Part shown: positions 52,195 through 62,362 of the stretch, piece by piece
Position numbering within the stretch: the first letter of the stretch is position 1
Layout: every line of letters begins with the position of its first letter
NCBI RefSeq assembly: GCF_014196805.1
Contig: NZ_JACIEI010000008.1
Span: forward strand, 62,001-126,000
Direction of reading: 5' to 3'
DNA length: 64,000 bases
DNA from: Sulfitobacter undariae
GTDB taxonomy: Bacteria; Pseudomonadota; Alphaproteobacteria; Rhodobacterales; Rhodobacteraceae
Notes under the pieces: generated by a model
Database searches by the model: none
Told to the model about the DNA's origin: nothing
The model's input: only the letters and a program-made list of their open reading frames with translations
Translations under genes and position numbers: made by a program

Positions 52195-53709
52195 TGAAAG
52201 CCAATTGGCCGCTTCGCTTGCGTCGTTAGGCGTCAACTCATGTCCTGACGGCAATGTTCGACTGTCCAACTTCGCCCCACCGTTTCGGAGAGCCTTTTCC
52301 AACGCAGGCGCCATACGCCCGAAAGGATCGATTTCACCGTTCAGCATTAACAGACTTGTGCCCGCAAGATCAGCTTTAGGCGCGGTCTCTAACGCTTGAA
52401 CAGAACGTAACAGGATTGCGCGCCTCACCACATGAGGATGCAATTGCATGATCGCCCCCAGCAGGTTGGCGCCGTTGGAATATCCGAGAAAGCTGATCAT
52501 ATCTTTATCAAGACCATAACCCGTGACGACCATCCCCATAAATGCGACAAATGCCTCAGCTTCAGAACGGATATCTGCCTGATCATAAGTCACAGTGTCA
52601 ATGCGGCGAAACCATCGGTTAATTCCTTCCTCGGTTGATCGGCCTCGCACCCCTAGAAGGGTGGCATGCGGGTTAATGCGGTGTGCCAATGGCATCAGAT
52701 CGGCCTCGTTGCCACCAGTTCCATGGAGTAAAACAAGTGTGCTGCCATCAGGATTTTTAGGATGGTAAAAGCGGTGGATGAAGGGGAGATCACGCATAGG
52801 GAACCTTTCTTCGCCCGGTAGGGAGAATTGCGGTAAGATCAATTTCAGGTCTTGGGCGCGCACCCTATCTTGCGGGGGGACAAACAGAGTTTCTCCCAAG
52901 TGCTCAAGCGGTTCATCCACCCCAAAGCCGGGGCCATCGGTGGCGTATTCGATCAGCGTTCCAGCAGGTTCGCGGACATAGAGCGACAGGAAATACTTAC
53001 GGTCATGCACATTTGTGGCACCCTCAACGTCTTTTAAGGCCAATCGCATGTCGCGTACCGCTTCAGCATTTGGTGCGCGAAAGGCCACATGATCAAGGAT
53101 ACCCGCGCCTGCGATACTCGGGACGAAGCCTGAAACATCCCGTACATCGACAAAATCGCGGCTTGATGCCAACCGCTGAATAGAGCCCTCAGTTTCACGC
53201 AAAATATAACCGAACCGTTTTATGAATGCTGCGGTTTCATCTGCATTCTCCGACAGGATCGTCACACTATGAAGGCGCGTTGGTGCAGTCGAACCTGACA
53301 AGGGTGCAGTGGCGGGGAGGTCCGCACCGACCAGCTTAACAATCAGCCCATCAGGGTCTTTTAACCGCAGAACAGTCTCTCCAAATTCGCGTTTTGGCCC
53401 CTCGACGGAAACCTGAGCATCCATCGCGCGCGTCAACCAGTCGCCAATACTGGCGGGTGGCACCGCAAAGGCGATTTCCGAGACCTGACCTTGCCCAACC
53501 CGACCGCGCCCTCCGTTTTCCCACATTAGAAAACTAACGATAGAACCCGCAGAGCCTGCTGCATCCCCATAAAACAGATGCAGTTGCTCGGCATCCTCAA
53601 AGCCACCGGTTTGTTTGACAAGACGCAGACCCAGAAAACTGACGTAGAAATCTACATTGGCTTGAACGCTGGCGGTGATGCCTGTGACGTGATGAATACC
53701 TGTGGTCAT
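52183..53709 (-). CDS. Fusion of VOC dioxygenase-like and alpha/beta-hydrolase domains (MhqO-MhqD type)
   Basis: A 508-residue fusion. Residues 1-300 are a two-module VOC protein (GIHHVTGITA, LDHVAFRAPN, LIEYATDGPGFGVDEP). From about 315 to 508 is a carboxylesterase/phospholipase fold with LLHGTGGNEADLMPL, nucleophile GYSNGAN, acid around DPFG and base GHEL. In B. subtilis, MhqO and MhqD are separate gene products co-induced by quinones; here they are one chain. It overlaps the LtrA remnant at its 3' end. Strong for both domains. Confidence 0.9.
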   Translation of the reverse strand: MTTGIHHVTGITASVQANVDFYVSFLGLRLVKQTGGFEDAEQLHLFYGDAAGSAGSIVSFLMWENGGRGRVGQGQVSEIAFAVPPASIGDWLTRAMDAQVSVEGPKREFGETVLRLKDPDGLIVKLVGADLPATAPLSGSTAPTRLHSVTILSENADETAAFIKRFGYILRETEGSIQRLASSRDFVDVRDVSGFVPSIAGAGILDHVAFRAPNAEAVRDMRLALKDVEGATNVHDRKYFLSLYVREPAGTLIEYATDGPGFGVDEPLEHLGETLFVPPQDRVRAQDLKLILPQFSLPGEERFPMRDLPFIHRFYHPKNPDGSTLVLLHGTGGNEADLMPLAHRINPHATLLGVRGRSTEEGINRWFRRIDTVTYDQADIRSEAEAFVAFMGMVVTGYGLDKDMISFLGYSNGANLLGAIMQLHPHVVRRAILLRSVQALETAPKADLAGTSLLMLNGEIDPFGRMAPALEKALRNGGAKLDSRTLPSGHELTPNDASEAANWLSSQT

Positions 53710-53870
53710 GGTGGCCTCCTATATCTCTGCGCGGATACCAAGATAGAGACGCGCAGCTTGCGCCCAAAGAGGGGATTTGCGAACACCGTGTTCGCCATGA
53801 AAGAACCGCTTTTGATTTACAGCCTTGGATATGATGCGCCACTATGAATGTAACTTCAAAGGAGATTGTC

Positions 53871-54806
53871 ATGAGTTGGAACCCCACGCTGGAACCCGGC
53901 TGCCCCGATGAGATCGGTGTAGATTCAATCGAAACACTGATCATTCCACGTGCACGCGATCTTGGCGGATTCGAGGTCAAACGTGCGTTGCCTGCACCCA
54001 AACGGCAAATGGTTGGACCTTTCATTTTCTTCGATCAGGCGGGGCCTGCGGAGTTCCTGACGGGGCAGGGCATCGACGTGCGCCCGCATCCCCATATCGG
54101 GCTTGGCACCGTGACCTATCTTTACCGAGGCGATTTTCACCATCGCGACAGCATCGGCACCGACCAAATCATCCGCCCCGGCGCGCTGAACTGGATGGTG
54201 GCGGGCAAAGGTGTGACGCATTCGGAGCGCACATCAGAAGAAGGCCGCCGCGGGCCGAGCTCACTGTTTGGTATACAGACGTGGCTCGCCTTGCCGGAAG
54301 ACCGCGAAGATATGGACCCCATCTTCGAACACCACGGTAAAGAGGCTTTGCCCGAGATCGAAGCAGAAGGCATCAAAGCCAAGTTGATCCTTGGCACGGC
54401 TTATGGTGAAACCGCCCCCGCAACCCTGTTCTCGGAAACCTTCTATCTTGATGTTATGCTGGAACCCGGTGCGCGGATGCCATTGCCGGACGATCACGAA
54501 GACCGTGGTCTCTATATCACGCAAGGTTCAGTCACAATTGCAGGGCAAGAGTTTGAAGCGGGTCGGATGATGGTGTTTCGCCCCGGCGATAAGATTACCG
54601 TTGCTGCGGGCCCGCAAGGTGCGCGCATGATGGCGCTTGGCGGCGCAACGCTTAACGGACCACGTCATGTCTGGTGGAATTTTGTTGCATCAAGCAAAGA
54701 CAGGATTGAGGCGGCCAAAGAAGAATGGCGCGCAGGCCTTTGGGGTAAGGGACGCTTTGACCTGCCGGTTGATGATCGCGAGGAGTTCATTCCGCTACCG
54801 GACTAA
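53871..54806 (+). CDS. Pirin family protein
   Basis: Start ATG 53871 (MSWNPTLEPGCPDEIGVDSIE; 311 aa) after AAAGGAGATTG. Two cupin domains; the N-terminal one has the metal ligands in RPHPHIGLGTVTYLYRG and the GKGVTHSERT segment. Bacterial pirins can have quercetinase activity or act on other redox targets. Divergent from the VOC-esterase fusion, suggesting membership in the same quinone-response group. Confidence 0.9.
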   Translation: MSWNPTLEPGCPDEIGVDSIETLIIPRARDLGGFEVKRALPAPKRQMVGPFIFFDQAGPAEFLTGQGIDVRPHPHIGLGTVTYLYRGDFHHRDSIGTDQIIRPGALNWMVAGKGVTHSERTSEEGRRGPSSLFGIQTWLALPEDREDMDPIFEHHGKEALPEIEAEGIKAKLILGTAYGETAPATLFSETFYLDVMLEPGARMPLPDDHEDRGLYITQGSVTIAGQEFEAGRMMVFRPGDKITVAAGPQGARMMALGGATLNGPRHVWWNFVASSKDRIEAAKEEWRAGLWGKGRFDLPVDDREEFIPLPD

Positions 54807-54827
54807 AAGGTAAATCAGAAAAGCCTT

Positions 54828-54852
54828 CGGAGTGTGTTTATCCAACACTCCG
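54828..54852. terminator. Hairpin between convergent pirin and hutU genes
   Basis: CGGAGTGT (54828-54835) pairs with ACACTCCG (54845-54852), 8 bp. It could end transcripts from either side. A second stem (about 54886-54910) lies just before the hutU stop. Neither has a strong T-run. Confidence 0.5.
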
Positions 54853-54916
54853 GGGTATCGCCTGACGATTAGGTAGTGATGGGGGAGGGGCCGCTGACAA
54901 GCGACCCCTCGTTGGC

Positions 54917-56584
54917 TCAAAGGATACTGGGCAGGTTCAGGTTATTTTCACGGGCGCATTCAAGCGCCTCTTCATATCCTGCATCGGCATGGCGCATAAC
55001 GCCGGTTGCCGGATCATTCCACAAAACACGCGCAATACGGCGATCTGCGTCCTCTGTACCGTCCGCACAAATCACCATACCCGAATGCTGAGAAAACCCC
55101 ATGCCAACCCCACCTCCATGGTGCAGCGAAACCCAAGTTGCACCGGATGCGGTGTTGAGCAGCGCATTTAGCAATGGCCAATCCGACACAGCATCAGAGC
55201 CGTCTTTCATGCTTTCTGTCTCACGGTTGGGCGAGGCAACGGAACCTGAATCCAGATGATCACGGCCAATCACAATCGGGGCTTTTAGCTCGCCATTGCG
55301 GACCATTTCGTTAAACGCGAGGCCCAGTTTGTGACGGACCCCCAGGCCCACCCAGCAGATACGCGCAGGCAGGCCTTGGAAGGCAATCCGTTCGCGCGCC
55401 ATGTCCAGCCAGTTGTGAAGATGTTTATCCTCGGACAGGATTTCTTTCACCTTGGCATCTGTTTTGTAGATATCCTCGGGATCGCCGGACAAGGCAGCCC
55501 AGCGGAACGGCCCAACACCGCGGCAGAACAGCGGACGGATATAGGCGGGCACAAAGCCGGGGAAATCAAAGGCATTTTCCAGTCCTTCTTCCAGCGCCAT
55601 TTGACGGATGTTATTGCCATAATCAACGGTAGGTACACCAGCAGCATGGAAATCGACCATCGCCTTTACCTGTACCTTCATGCTGGCTCGGGCGGATTTT
55701 TCGACCTCTTTGGGAGCGCTTTCACGCTTCTCTTTCCATTGTGCCATGGTCCAACCTTGGGGCAGGTAGCCATTGACGGGGTCATGGGCAGAGGTCTGAT
55801 CGGTCACGATGTCCGGGCGAATGCCGCGCTTGACCAATTCAGGGAAGATGTCTGCCGCGTTGCCCAAAAGACCAACGGACTTGGCCTCACCTGCGGCGGT
55901 CCAACGCTCGATCATCTCTAGGGCTTCGTCTAGGGTTTCGGCTTTTTCGTCCACGTATTTGGTGCGTAGGCGAAAATCGATGCTATCTGGGTTACATTCA
56001 ACCGCCAGACAACAAGCACCGGCCATGACCGCCGCCAATGGCTGCGCGCCCCCCATTCCGCCAAGGCCGCCTGTCAAAATCCATTTACCCTTGAGGGAGC
56101 CGTCATAATGCTGGCGGCCTGCTTCGACAAAAGTCTCATAGGTGCCCTGAACGATGCCTTGGCTGCCAATGTAGATCCACGACCCAGCGGTCATCTGACC
56201 GTACATCGCCAGACCCTTTTTATCGAGTTCGTTAAAGTGATCCCAATTGGCCCAATGCGGTACAAGGTTGGAGTTTGCGATCAATACGCGAGGTGCGTCT
56301 TTGTGGGTTTGAAACACGCCAACAGGTTTACCCGATTGCACCAGCAACGTCTGGTCATCTTCCAACGCGCGCAAGGAAGCGACAATCATGTCGTAATCCT
56401 TCCATGTACGTGCAGCGCGGCCGATGCCGCCGTAAACAACCAACTCATGGGGGTTCTCGGCCACATCTGGATGCAGGTTATTCATCAGCATCCGCAGAGG
56501 AGCTTCGGTGAGCCAGCTTTTGGCCGTTAGCTCAGTGCCCGTTGCGGGGAAAACGTCACGGGTGTTCTTGCGCGGATCGCTCAT
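54917..56584 (-). CDS. hutU: Urocanate hydratase
   Basis: A 555-residue urocanase. It converts urocanate to imidazolonepropionate using tightly bound NAD+. Family stretches: [27 protein letters not shown] and [16 protein letters not shown], and the NAD loop GLLGNAAD. Typical length. Stop-proximal gene of a four-gene coupled minus-strand hut operon (I, H, G, U); it overlaps hutG by 4 nt. Confidence 0.97.
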   Translation of the reverse strand: MSDPRKNTRDVFPATGTELTAKSWLTEAPLRMLMNNLHPDVAENPHELVVYGGIGRAARTWKDYDMIVASLRALEDDQTLLVQSGKPVGVFQTHKDAPRVLIANSNLVPHWANWDHFNELDKKGLAMYGQMTAGSWIYIGSQGIVQGTYETFVEAGRQHYDGSLKGKWILTGGLGGMGGAQPLAAVMAGACCLAVECNPDSIDFRLRTKYVDEKAETLDEALEMIERWTAAGEAKSVGLLGNAADIFPELVKRGIRPDIVTDQTSAHDPVNGYLPQGWTMAQWKEKRESAPKEVEKSARASMKVQVKAMVDFHAAGVPTVDYGNNIRQMALEEGLENAFDFPGFVPAYIRPLFCRGVGPFRWAALSGDPEDIYKTDAKVKEILSEDKHLHNWLDMARERIAFQGLPARICWVGLGVRHKLGLAFNEMVRNGELKAPIVIGRDHLDSGSVASPNRETESMKDGSDAVSDWPLLNALLNTASGATWVSLHHGGGVGMGFSQHSGMVICADGTEDADRRIARVLWNDPATGVMRHADAGYEEALECARENNLNLPSIL

Positions 56585-57381
56585 GATGTGCCTTTCAAGG
56601 AGGGGGCCAATGCGGCCAGTTTTTCTAAGATGCTGGTGAGATGGCTGCGCAGGCGCTTGGCTTTGGCCGCGTCATAGGTCCAAGGGGCGACCTCTGAGCT
56701 CAGATAGGTGCTTTGCGCCAATTCCATTTGGATCGCGTGCAGCCCCTCAGTAGGGCGGCCATACTGGCGTGTGGTCCAGCCCCCTTTGAAACGGCCATTG
56801 GTTACGGAAGTATAGCCCGCAGCCGCAGCACAGACTTCTTGCGTAACCGCTTCGATTTGCGGTGCACAGGTGGTGCCCATGTTGGTGCCGATGTTGAAAT
56901 CGGATAGGGTGCCCTCAAACAAGAACGGAATACCCGAGCGGATAGAGTGGCAGTCGTATAGGATCGCTATGCCGTGGATGTTATGTACCCGCTGTAGCTC
57001 GGCCTCTAGGGCCGCGTGATAAGGCGCATGATAGGTTTTGCGTCGGGCCTCGATGGCCGCTTCGTCGGGGGGATTGATCCAGATGTCATGTCCGTCGAAA
57101 TCAGTTAGCGGGACCAATCCTGTTGTGTTTTGACCCGGGTATAGCGACACGCCAGTTGGATCGCGGTTGGCATCCACAACATAGCGATGGAAGGTGGCGC
57201 GTACTGTTGTTGCACCCGCCAAAACGCACTCATACAGATTGTGGATGTGCCAATCAGTATCGTCTAATCCACGACCACGCGGGTTCAAGTCCGCCATAAT
57301 ATCATCAGGAACAAATGTCCCTGTATGGGGAAGTCCCAGAACAATTGGGCTGTCACCACGGTTGATTTCAACAGGAGTCAC
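56581..57381 (-). CDS. hutG: N-formylglutamate deformylase
   Basis: A 266-residue HutG of the amidohydrolase type that cleaves N-formylglutamate to glutamate and formate. Marks: [22 protein letters not shown] with metal ligands, and [18 protein letters not shown]. This HutG type goes with HutF, which is present. Coupled by 4 nt on both sides. Confidence 0.93.
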   Translation of the reverse strand: MTPVEINRGDSPIVLGLPHTGTFVPDDIMADLNPRGRGLDDTDWHIHNLYECVLAGATTVRATFHRYVVDANRDPTGVSLYPGQNTTGLVPLTDFDGHDIWINPPDEAAIEARRKTYHAPYHAALEAELQRVHNIHGIAILYDCHSIRSGIPFLFEGTLSDFNIGTNMGTTCAPQIEAVTQEVCAAAAGYTSVTNGRFKGGWTTRQYGRPTEGLHAIQMELAQSTYLSSEVAPWTYDAAKAKRLRSHLTSILEKLAALAPSLKGTS

Positions 57382-58916
57382 GCGGACACCTGCGGCATGT
57401 CGATGCCCGCAGCGATGATGATATCACCGTTGGCAATCATCATCGCTGCCCGTTCCAGATCAGGGGCGAGATAACGATCATCGCCCATAGTTTCCACCTC
57501 TTGGCGCACCCGCGTGACCACCCGTTGTAAGGCGTCACTTGTGGCAAGTGGGGCGCGAAAATCGATCCCTTGCGCTGCACAGAGCAACTCGACACCCAAA
57601 ATACGTTCCAGATTTTCGATCATGGGACCAAGCCGTCGTGCGCCATGGGCCGCCATACTCACGTGGTCTTCTTGGTTGGCAGAGGTCGGTGTGCTGTCCG
57701 TCACACAGGGGTTCGCCAAATGTTTATTTTCGCTCATCAAAGCTGCGGTTGTGACTTCGGCAATCATGTAGCCGCTGTTCAAACCAGGGTTTGGCGTCAG
57801 GAAGGGAGGCAGGTTAAAGCTCAGCACCGGATCAACGATCAAAGCGATACGGCGCTGTGCGATTGCACCAATTTCAGCAATGGCCAATGCAATCATATCG
57901 GCGGCAAAACCCACTGGTTCGGCATGAAAATTGCCGCCAGACACGATTAAATCCGCGTCGATCAGGACCAGCGGGTTATCCGTGGCGGCATTCGCCTCAA
58001 TTTCGAGGGTGGTTGCCGCCATGCGGAGCACATCCATCGCCGCCCCCGTCACCTGCGGTTGGCAGCGGATGCAATAGGGGTCCTGCACCCGCGCATCATC
58101 AACCATATGACTGTCGCGAATTTCAGAACCGGCCAAAAGCGCGCGCATGGTCGCGCCTGCTTCGATCTGGCCCCTATGGCCACGCAGGGCGTGGATTTCA
58201 GGCTGTAGTGGGGCAGTGGACCCCATGATAGCGTCGGTGGATAGGGCTGAGGTGATCAGTGCGGAATGTGCCGCACGCCATGCACCGAACAGACCCGCCA
58301 GAGCGAAAGCGGTTGAGAACTGCGTACCATTGATCAGCGCCAAACCTTCCTTTGGCCCCAGTTCGATAGCCGTTAGGCCAGCAGCTTGCATCGCTTTGTC
58401 GCCCGACATGATCTGGCCGCAAAACTCAGCTTCGCCATGGCCCATCATAACAGCCGCCATATGGGCAAGCGGGGCCAGATCACCAGATGCGCCCACCGAA
58501 CCTTGCGCAGGGATCACTGGTGTTACGCCTTTGGCGAGCATCGCTTCAATGAGCTGCACAATTTCTAACCGCACACCAGATGCCCCTCGTCCGAGGCTCA
58601 GTAACTTGAGAGCCATCAGTAGGCGCGCATGGCGGCGCGGGATGGCGGGACCAACCCCACAGCAATGGGACAAGATCAGATTACGTTGTAGAGTTGCGGT
58701 GTCTTTGGTTTCAATTTTTACAGAGGCCAGTTTGCCAAAACCTGTGTTGACGCCATAAACAGCATCGCTTCCTGCCGCAGCTTTGGCAATGCGTGACTGG
58801 GCCAGCTCAATCGCAGGGTGGCAGGCGGGGTCAAGACGCACGGCTGCTTCGTTCCAGTAAATATCGGCGAGATCGTCCAGCGTGACAACGCCGGGGGTGA
58901 GAGTCAGTGTGGTCAC
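57378..58916 (-). CDS. hutH: Histidine ammonia-lyase
   Basis: A 512-residue lyase that deaminates histidine to urocanate. The MIO prosthetic group forms from A143-S144-G145 in [24 protein letters not shown] near 53-62 and the QEDHVSMA segment are active-site elements. Full length. Overlaps hutI by 4 nt. Confidence 0.97.
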   Translation of the reverse strand: MTTLTLTPGVVTLDDLADIYWNEAAVRLDPACHPAIELAQSRIAKAAAGSDAVYGVNTGFGKLASVKIETKDTATLQRNLILSHCCGVGPAIPRRHARLLMALKLLSLGRGASGVRLEIVQLIEAMLAKGVTPVIPAQGSVGASGDLAPLAHMAAVMMGHGEAEFCGQIMSGDKAMQAAGLTAIELGPKEGLALINGTQFSTAFALAGLFGAWRAAHSALITSALSTDAIMGSTAPLQPEIHALRGHRGQIEAGATMRALLAGSEIRDSHMVDDARVQDPYCIRCQPQVTGAAMDVLRMAATTLEIEANAATDNPLVLIDADLIVSGGNFHAEPVGFAADMIALAIAEIGAIAQRRIALIVDPVLSFNLPPFLTPNPGLNSGYMIAEVTTAALMSENKHLANPCVTDSTPTSANQEDHVSMAAHGARRLGPMIENLERILGVELLCAAQGIDFRAPLATSDALQRVVTRVRQEVETMGDDRYLAPDLERAAMMIANGDIIIAAGIDMPQVSA

Positions 58917-60124
58917 GATGTACCTCCGAAAATACGCATATAAAGTGGGTTAAAGCCGATGCGGTAGGCCAGTTCGGCAGGGTGTTTGATGTCCCAGACC
59001 GCAAGATCGGCGTACATACCTTTTGCGATACTGCCTGCATCCGTCACGCCTAGCGCGTGCGCGGCATGTTGTGTGGCCCCGCGCAGCGCCTCTTCGGGGG
59101 TCATGCGGAACAAAGTACAGCCCATGTTGAGCGTCAGAAGCAGTGAATTGAGAGGCGACGAGCCTGGATTGATGTCAGTCGCCAGCGCCATAGGCACGCC
59201 GTGTTTGCGCAGCAGATCGATTGGCGGTGCTTGAGTTTCGCGCAGGGTGTAAAACGCGCCGGGCAGGATGACGGCAACTGTGCCAGCCTGTGCCATCGCG
59301 ATCACGCCCTCTTCATCCAGATATTCGATGTGATCAGCAGAAAGCGCGCCATATTGCGCGGCCAATTTTGCACCACCAATATTTGACAGTTGCTCGGCGT
59401 GCAGTTTGACAGGTAGGCCCAATTCCTGCGCCACGTCAAAAACACGGGCAATTTGTTCTGGCTGAAAGGCGATGCCTTCGCAAAATCCATCTACAGCATC
59501 AACCAAGCCTTCGGCATGGGCGGCGCGTAGGGCCGGGATGCACACATCGTTGATATATGTGTCATCCTTGCCTGCGTATTCGGCGGGTGTTGCATGGGCA
59601 CCAAGGAAGGTGGTTTTCACCCGAATGGGGCGACGCGCGCCAATGGATCGGGCGACGCGCAGCATCCGCAGTTCGGTCTGTGTATCAAGCCCATAACCTG
59701 ATTTGATCTCAATGCTTGTCACACCCTCCGCGATCAGCGCGTCTATGCGGGGTAGGGCGACTGCCAGCAATTCGGCCTCGGTGGCGGAGCGGGTGGCTTT
59801 GACAGTAGAAACAATTCCGCCGCCAGCCCGTGCGACCTCTTCGTAGCTGGCCCCATTCAGGCGCATTTCAAACTCCACTGCACGGTCACCGCCGTGAACG
59901 ATGTGGGTGTGGCAATCAATCAGCCCGGGGGTAACGATGCGCCCGCCGAGGCTGTTAGTGGTAAGGGCCTTATACGTGTCAGGTAAGTCAATCCGCGGAC
60001 CGACCCAATCAATGACACCGTCGCGCACCACAATGGCCGCGTCTTCAACCATCCCATAGGGAAGATTGGAGCCGCCCATGGTTGCAGCGTTCAAATCAAC
60101 GAAGATTTTATCTGTGATGGTCAT
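58913..60124 (-). CDS. hutI: Imidazolonepropionase
   Basis: A 403-residue amidohydrolase opening the imidazolone ring to formiminoglutamate. Metal ligands in [16 protein letters not shown], further His in [13 protein letters not shown] and the HADHIEYL-type segment ([12 protein letters not shown]), and [10 protein letters not shown]. First gene of the coupled hut operon, divergent from hutF. Confidence 0.96.
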   Translation of the reverse strand: MTITDKIFVDLNAATMGGSNLPYGMVEDAAIVVRDGVIDWVGPRIDLPDTYKALTTNSLGGRIVTPGLIDCHTHIVHGGDRAVEFEMRLNGASYEEVARAGGGIVSTVKATRSATEAELLAVALPRIDALIAEGVTSIEIKSGYGLDTQTELRMLRVARSIGARRPIRVKTTFLGAHATPAEYAGKDDTYINDVCIPALRAAHAEGLVDAVDGFCEGIAFQPEQIARVFDVAQELGLPVKLHAEQLSNIGGAKLAAQYGALSADHIEYLDEEGVIAMAQAGTVAVILPGAFYTLRETQAPPIDLLRKHGVPMALATDINPGSSPLNSLLLTLNMGCTLFRMTPEEALRGATQHAAHALGVTDAGSIAKGMYADLAVWDIKHPAELAYRIGFNPLYMRIFGGTS

Positions 60125-60172
60125 GCGGGTCCCAAGATCAAGATTCTGCTTTTATGGTATGTATGGATGTGC

Positions 60173-60190
60173 TTTATGTATAGACATAAA
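60173..60190. promoter_or_regulatory. Candidate HutC operator between hutI and hutF
   Basis: TTTATGT (60173-60179) and ACATAAA (60184-60190) form a perfect inverted repeat with a 4-nt spacer in the divergent hut promoter. GntR-type HutC repressors bind such ATGTATA-rich palindromes. hutC itself is not in the window. Confidence 0.6.
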
Positions 60191-60205
60191 GATGAGAGGT
60201 GCCAA

Positions 60206-61564
60206 ATGATTTTTGCCAAGCAAGCCAAACTTGCAACGGGATGGGCGGTCAACGTTCGTTTGACAATTGTGAACGGCAGGATCGAAAGCGTGGAGCCTGA
60301 TGCAAAGCCGTTGAGCGGTGATACCTGTGTGGACAGCCTACTGCCATCGCTTGCGAATTTGCACAGCCATAGCTTTCAACGGGCGATGGCTGGCATGACC
60401 GAATACCGCATGGCCGGTAAGGACAGCTTTTGGACGTGGCGTGACCTGATGTACCGTTTTACGGCCAGTCTTACCCCGGAACATGTCGAGGCTATTGCGG
60501 CGTTTGTATTTATGGAAATGCAAGAGGCGGGCTATGCCAGTGTGGGTGAGTTCCATTACTTGCATCATCAACCCTGTGGCACACCTTATGATGATCTGGC
60601 TGAACTATCTGCCCGTGTTGCCGTTGCTGCGTCATGCACGGGAATTGGACTGACCCACCTGCCTGTCCTTTATACATATGGGGGCGCGGGGCAGGTGCCG
60701 CTTGAAGCGGGACAGGCGCGGTTTGGCAACAAGGTTGATCGGTTTAATGACTTGGTCGCGCGCGCTAAGGCCGTGCTTGCTGAACTGCCCAAGGATTGCC
60801 GTGTCGGGATTGCGCCGCATTCTTTGCGCGCCACTGCGCCCGACGATCTTCGGGGGGTACTGAAAGCTCATGATTCAGGGCCGGTTCATATCCATATTGC
60901 GGAACAACCCAAAGAAGTCGCTGATATAGAGTCGTGGCTGGGCGCGCGGCCTGTTGACTGGTTGCTTTCCAATGTCGATGTCACGCCTGATTGGTGTTTG
61001 ATCCACGCCACTCATATGACTGCTGATGAAATGGTACGTATGGCTAAATCGGGTGCAGTTGCAGGCCTATGTCCAATTACGGAAGCAAATCTAGGTGATG
61101 GGCCTTTTAACGGTCCGGCCTATCTGGAGGCTGGTGGCGCTTTTGGCGTCGGCTCTGATTCAAACGTGCTGATTTCACTGACGGAAGAACTGCGCACGCT
61201 GGAATATTCGCAACGTCTGCGAGACGTTGCGAGAAATGTGATGGTTGTTGGCGAGGGATCTGTCGGTGATGCGCTGTATACTGGGGCTGCCAAAGGCGGC
61301 GCGCAAGCTCTTGGGCGTGGGCGGGGTGAGATTTCGACCGGGGAATGGGCCGATCTGGTGGCAATCGACAGTGGAGCGCCTAGCCTATGCGCTTTGCGCC
61401 AAGATCAGCTTTTGGATGGGCTTGTCTTTGCGTCTAAAGATAATGTTGTGACGGATGTTTGGTCAGCAGGGCGTCACATGGTCCAGTCAGGGTGCCATAC
61501 CAAACATGAGGAAATTTCAGCGCATTACCGATCGGCAATGCGTAGCTTGATGGCTTCGCTCTGA
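60206..61564 (+). CDS. hutF: Formimidoylglutamate deiminase
   Basis: Start ATG 60206 (MIFAKQAKLATGWAVNV; 452 aa) after AGAGGTG. An amidohydrolase that turns formiminoglutamate into N-formylglutamate and ammonia, the branch used with HutG. Metal ligands: LANLHSHSFQRAMAG near 52-66, PHSLRATAP, HIAEQPKE, and FGVGSDSNV. Its 3' end overlaps hutD convergently by 40 nt. Confidence 0.95.
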   Translation: MIFAKQAKLATGWAVNVRLTIVNGRIESVEPDAKPLSGDTCVDSLLPSLANLHSHSFQRAMAGMTEYRMAGKDSFWTWRDLMYRFTASLTPEHVEAIAAFVFMEMQEAGYASVGEFHYLHHQPCGTPYDDLAELSARVAVAASCTGIGLTHLPVLYTYGGAGQVPLEAGQARFGNKVDRFNDLVARAKAVLAELPKDCRVGIAPHSLRATAPDDLRGVLKAHDSGPVHIHIAEQPKEVADIESWLGARPVDWLLSNVDVTPDWCLIHATHMTADEMVRMAKSGAVAGLCPITEANLGDGPFNGPAYLEAGGAFGVGSDSNVLISLTEELRTLEYSQRLRDVARNVMVVGEGSVGDALYTGAAKGGAQALGRGRGEISTGEWADLVAIDSGAPSLCALRQDQLLDGLVFASKDNVVTDVWSAGRHMVQSGCHTKHEEISAHYRSAMRSLMASL

Positions 61565-62112
61565 TCTAGAAGGGTTAGGCGAATTTCCAAAATTGCGTCG
61601 TCAGGTTTAAGCTCCAAATCTGGACCGGCTTGCTTGAAAAATGCCGTGTCACCTGTGGTCAGGCTTACTGAATCCAGCACAGGCGATCCCGCCAACACAT
61701 GAAACGCAAGCAAGCCTGAACTGGGCAAGCTGATCTGCCGCTTTTGCGGTGTTTGGTGGACCGTCACATCGCCGCGACAATACTGCGGATCGAACATCAG
61801 GTTTAAATCGGTCAATTCCGCCCCCTTCAGGCGGGATTGGATTTTCAGTGCCCCGTCAAAACACACAGGTTCCCACATATTCGCAGCTAAACTGCCAGTC
61901 GGGGCTTGCAAGGTCATCTCACCACCAGAAACCACGGTTAGGATGCGGGTCATTCCGTGGAAATCCGAGAATGGACCGTCTTGGCGAACATCTGCACGGC
62001 TGATTGTCCAAGCCACCTGACCCACCCGTAGACCTCTGGCAATGTTACGTGTTGTGCCACCCCCGTTTTTCCACGGGACTTCAATAAGGTCGTTGTGCTT
62101 AAGAATTTGCAT
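61525..62112 (-). CDS. hutD: HutD family protein
   Basis: A 195-residue cupin-fold HutD. Opening LKHNDLIEVPWKNGGGTTRNIARG and later WTISRADVRQDGPFSDFHGMTRILTVVSGG are the family pattern. HutD is thought to limit excessive histidine breakdown or to bind a formyl-intermediate. It is transcribed against hutF, with a 40-nt overlap, so antisense interference is possible. Confidence 0.92.
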   Translation of the reverse strand: MQILKHNDLIEVPWKNGGGTTRNIARGLRVGQVAWTISRADVRQDGPFSDFHGMTRILTVVSGGEMTLQAPTGSLAANMWEPVCFDGALKIQSRLKGAELTDLNLMFDPQYCRGDVTVHQTPQKRQISLPSSGLLAFHVLAGSPVLDSVSLTTGDTAFFKQAGPDLELKPDDAILEIRLTLLDQSEAIKLRIADR

Positions 62113-62362
62113 CGTCGGTCTATTTCCAGATTAAGGCCGAGTGTACTTTATATTCTTCTAATTGATGCATTAGAAAGCGAAGGGCTACAAGGCGTAGTCT
62201 CTACTCTCACGCCATCTACTTCTTTCTACTTTGGTCGCCGAATCCGCCTGACCCGATATGCGTTTCGCATTGTTTTCACGTGATCTTTGTGGTCTGGTAT
62301 GTTGCAAGATGCGCCTCTTTAGTAAAGGCGGGATCAATTCACATAGGTCAAAAGGTACACCC

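Noticed and set aside
54886..54910. Intrinsic terminator for hutU
   Set aside because: A 10-bp stem can form on the minus strand but no T-run follows, so it is mentioned only as a possible hairpin.
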